From: an uncultured Lysobacteraceae bacterium
GTDB taxonomy: Bacteria > Pseudomonadota > Gammaproteobacteria > Xanthomonadales > Rhodanobacteraceae
Direction of reading: 5' to 3'
DNA length: 9,513 bases
Assembly (NCBI GenBank): GCA_946482585.1
Contig: CAMLSI010000192.1
Coordinates: 1 to 9,513, forward strand
Part shown: in pieces, positions 9,337 to 9,513 of the stretch
Numbering within the stretch: the first letter of the stretch is position 1
How the letters are laid out: the number at the start of each line of letters is the position of its first letter
Translations under genes and position numbers: made by a program
The notes under the pieces: generated by a model
The model's database searches: none
What the model was told of the DNA's origin: nothing
Seen by the model: only the letters and a program-made list of their open reading frames with translations

Positions 9337-9381
9337 GGCGCCGAGAGCGGCGCCACGGTAGGCCTACGCCAAGGCCTGACC
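9337..9381 (+). promoter_or_regulatory. structured 5' leader with two tandem hairpins
   Basis: Hairpin 1: GGCGCCG (9337-9343), AGAG loop, CGGCGCC (9348-9354), a perfect 7 bp. Hairpin 2: GGTAGGCCT (9357-9365), 6-nt loop, AGGCCT-G-ACC (9372-9381), 9 bp with one bulged G. They sit two bases apart between the promoter and the leader ORF's ribosome binding site. No U-tract follows either one, so neither is a plain terminator. They may be stabilising or regulatory. I recognise no known riboswitch. Confidence 0.5.
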
Positions 9382-9396
9382 ACACTGGAGATCACG

Positions 9397-9507
9397 ATGA
9401 AACCGACTTATTACGCCATTCGATTCTGTATGAACCATGTAAATGCCAATTGGCGCCGCTCGCTTGCGTCCGAACTGTTGCGATCTCCTCAGAGAAGGCC
9501 GTCATGA
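9397..9507 (+). CDS. putative 36-residue leader peptide ORF
   Basis: The ORF has GGAG (9387-9390) six bases before its ATG and ends in a TGA that overlaps the next gene's ATG (ATGA, 9504-9507), a typical translational coupling arrangement. The peptide begins MKPTYYAIRFCMNHVNAN and becomes basic (WRR, LLRSPQRRPS), with one Cys and no membrane segment. It does not show the run of one amino acid expected for classical attenuation. The ORF lies downstream of a promoter and two hairpins, so it is the first translated unit of the rightward transcript. The same frame is open back to 9295, but that region holds the promoter, so 9397 is the likely start. Its role could be regulation of the coupled gene; function unknown. 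The downstream context (divergent from cysG-cysK) hints at sulfur metabolism. Confidence 0.6.
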   Translation: MKPTYYAIRFCMNHVNANWRRSLASELLRSPQRRPS

Positions 9508-9513
9508 CACTCA
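9504..9513 (+). CDS. start of the next gene (3' end outside window)
   Basis: ATG 9504-9506 follows AGAAGG (9493-9498) with five-base spacing and overlaps the leader ORF's stop codon. Only Met-Thr-Leu is visible. Xanthomonad CysB-type regulators are remembered to start similarly, and a sulfate assimilation gene would also fit the context, but three residues cannot identify a gene. Confidence 0.55.

Noticed and set aside
9295..9396. Upstream extension of the leader ORF to ATG 9295
   Set aside because: It would start within the promoter and operator region, upstream of the predicted transcription start, and lacks a ribosome binding site.
9319..9396. Known riboswitch in the rightward leader
   Set aside because: I compared it from memory with the SAM, SAH, cobalamin, TPP, fluoride and guanidine consensus motifs and saw no match. 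A covariance-model search would settle it.

Overview
The window is GC-rich chromosomal DNA from a proteobacterium. Protein wording (a PykA-type pyruvate kinase, a trifunctional CysG next to CysK, an ECF sigma factor paired with a TPR Ser/Thr kinase) best fits a gammaproteobacterium of the Xanthomonadales/Lysobacterales. That placement is inferred from remembered family sequences, not from a search. I see no rRNA, tRNA, CRISPR array, insertion sequence or phage gene.

Left part (1-3071, + strand): the 3' tail of an unrecognised gene (3-89); pyruvate kinase pykA (151-1614) followed by a strong GC hairpin; about 300 bases with no convincing gene; an exported TonB-C-terminal-like protein (1924-2469); and a DoxX-family membrane protein (2622-3038). 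GC hairpins follow the last two genes.

Middle part (3180-6626, + strand): a two-gene signalling module. It has an ECF sigma factor of the type usually linked to protein kinases (3180-3758) and a membrane-anchored Ser/Thr kinase with a C-terminal TPR region (3960-6626). A small open frame with an excellent Shine-Dalgarno sequence lies between them (3809-3970). The sigma factor has Thr-Ser where ordinary ECF factors carry acidic residues in region 2.2. In studied relatives, phosphorylation by the neighbouring kinase is the activating switch, so the pair is probably a phosphorylation-activated sigma system.

Right part (6669-9130, - strand): cysG-cysK, transcribed leftward. CysG makes siroheme, the sulfite reductase cofactor, and CysK makes cysteine from sulfide and O-acetylserine, so this is a sulfur assimilation unit.

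Far right (9131-9513): a dense control region. Two divergent promoter candidates have overlapping -10 boxes, both inside one inverted repeat (9296-9319). The rightward transcript would start with two GC hairpins, then a 36-codon leader ORF with a good ribosome binding site (9397-9507). The stop of that ORF overlaps the start codon of the next gene (ATGA, 9504), which runs out of the window. The leader ORF's ribosome binding site is perfectly complementary over 7 nt to a stretch near its own 3' end. The divergent layout suggests the outgoing gene belongs to the same sulfur regulon, but only three of its codons are visible. The control region and the sigma-kinase module are the two most interesting parts of the window.
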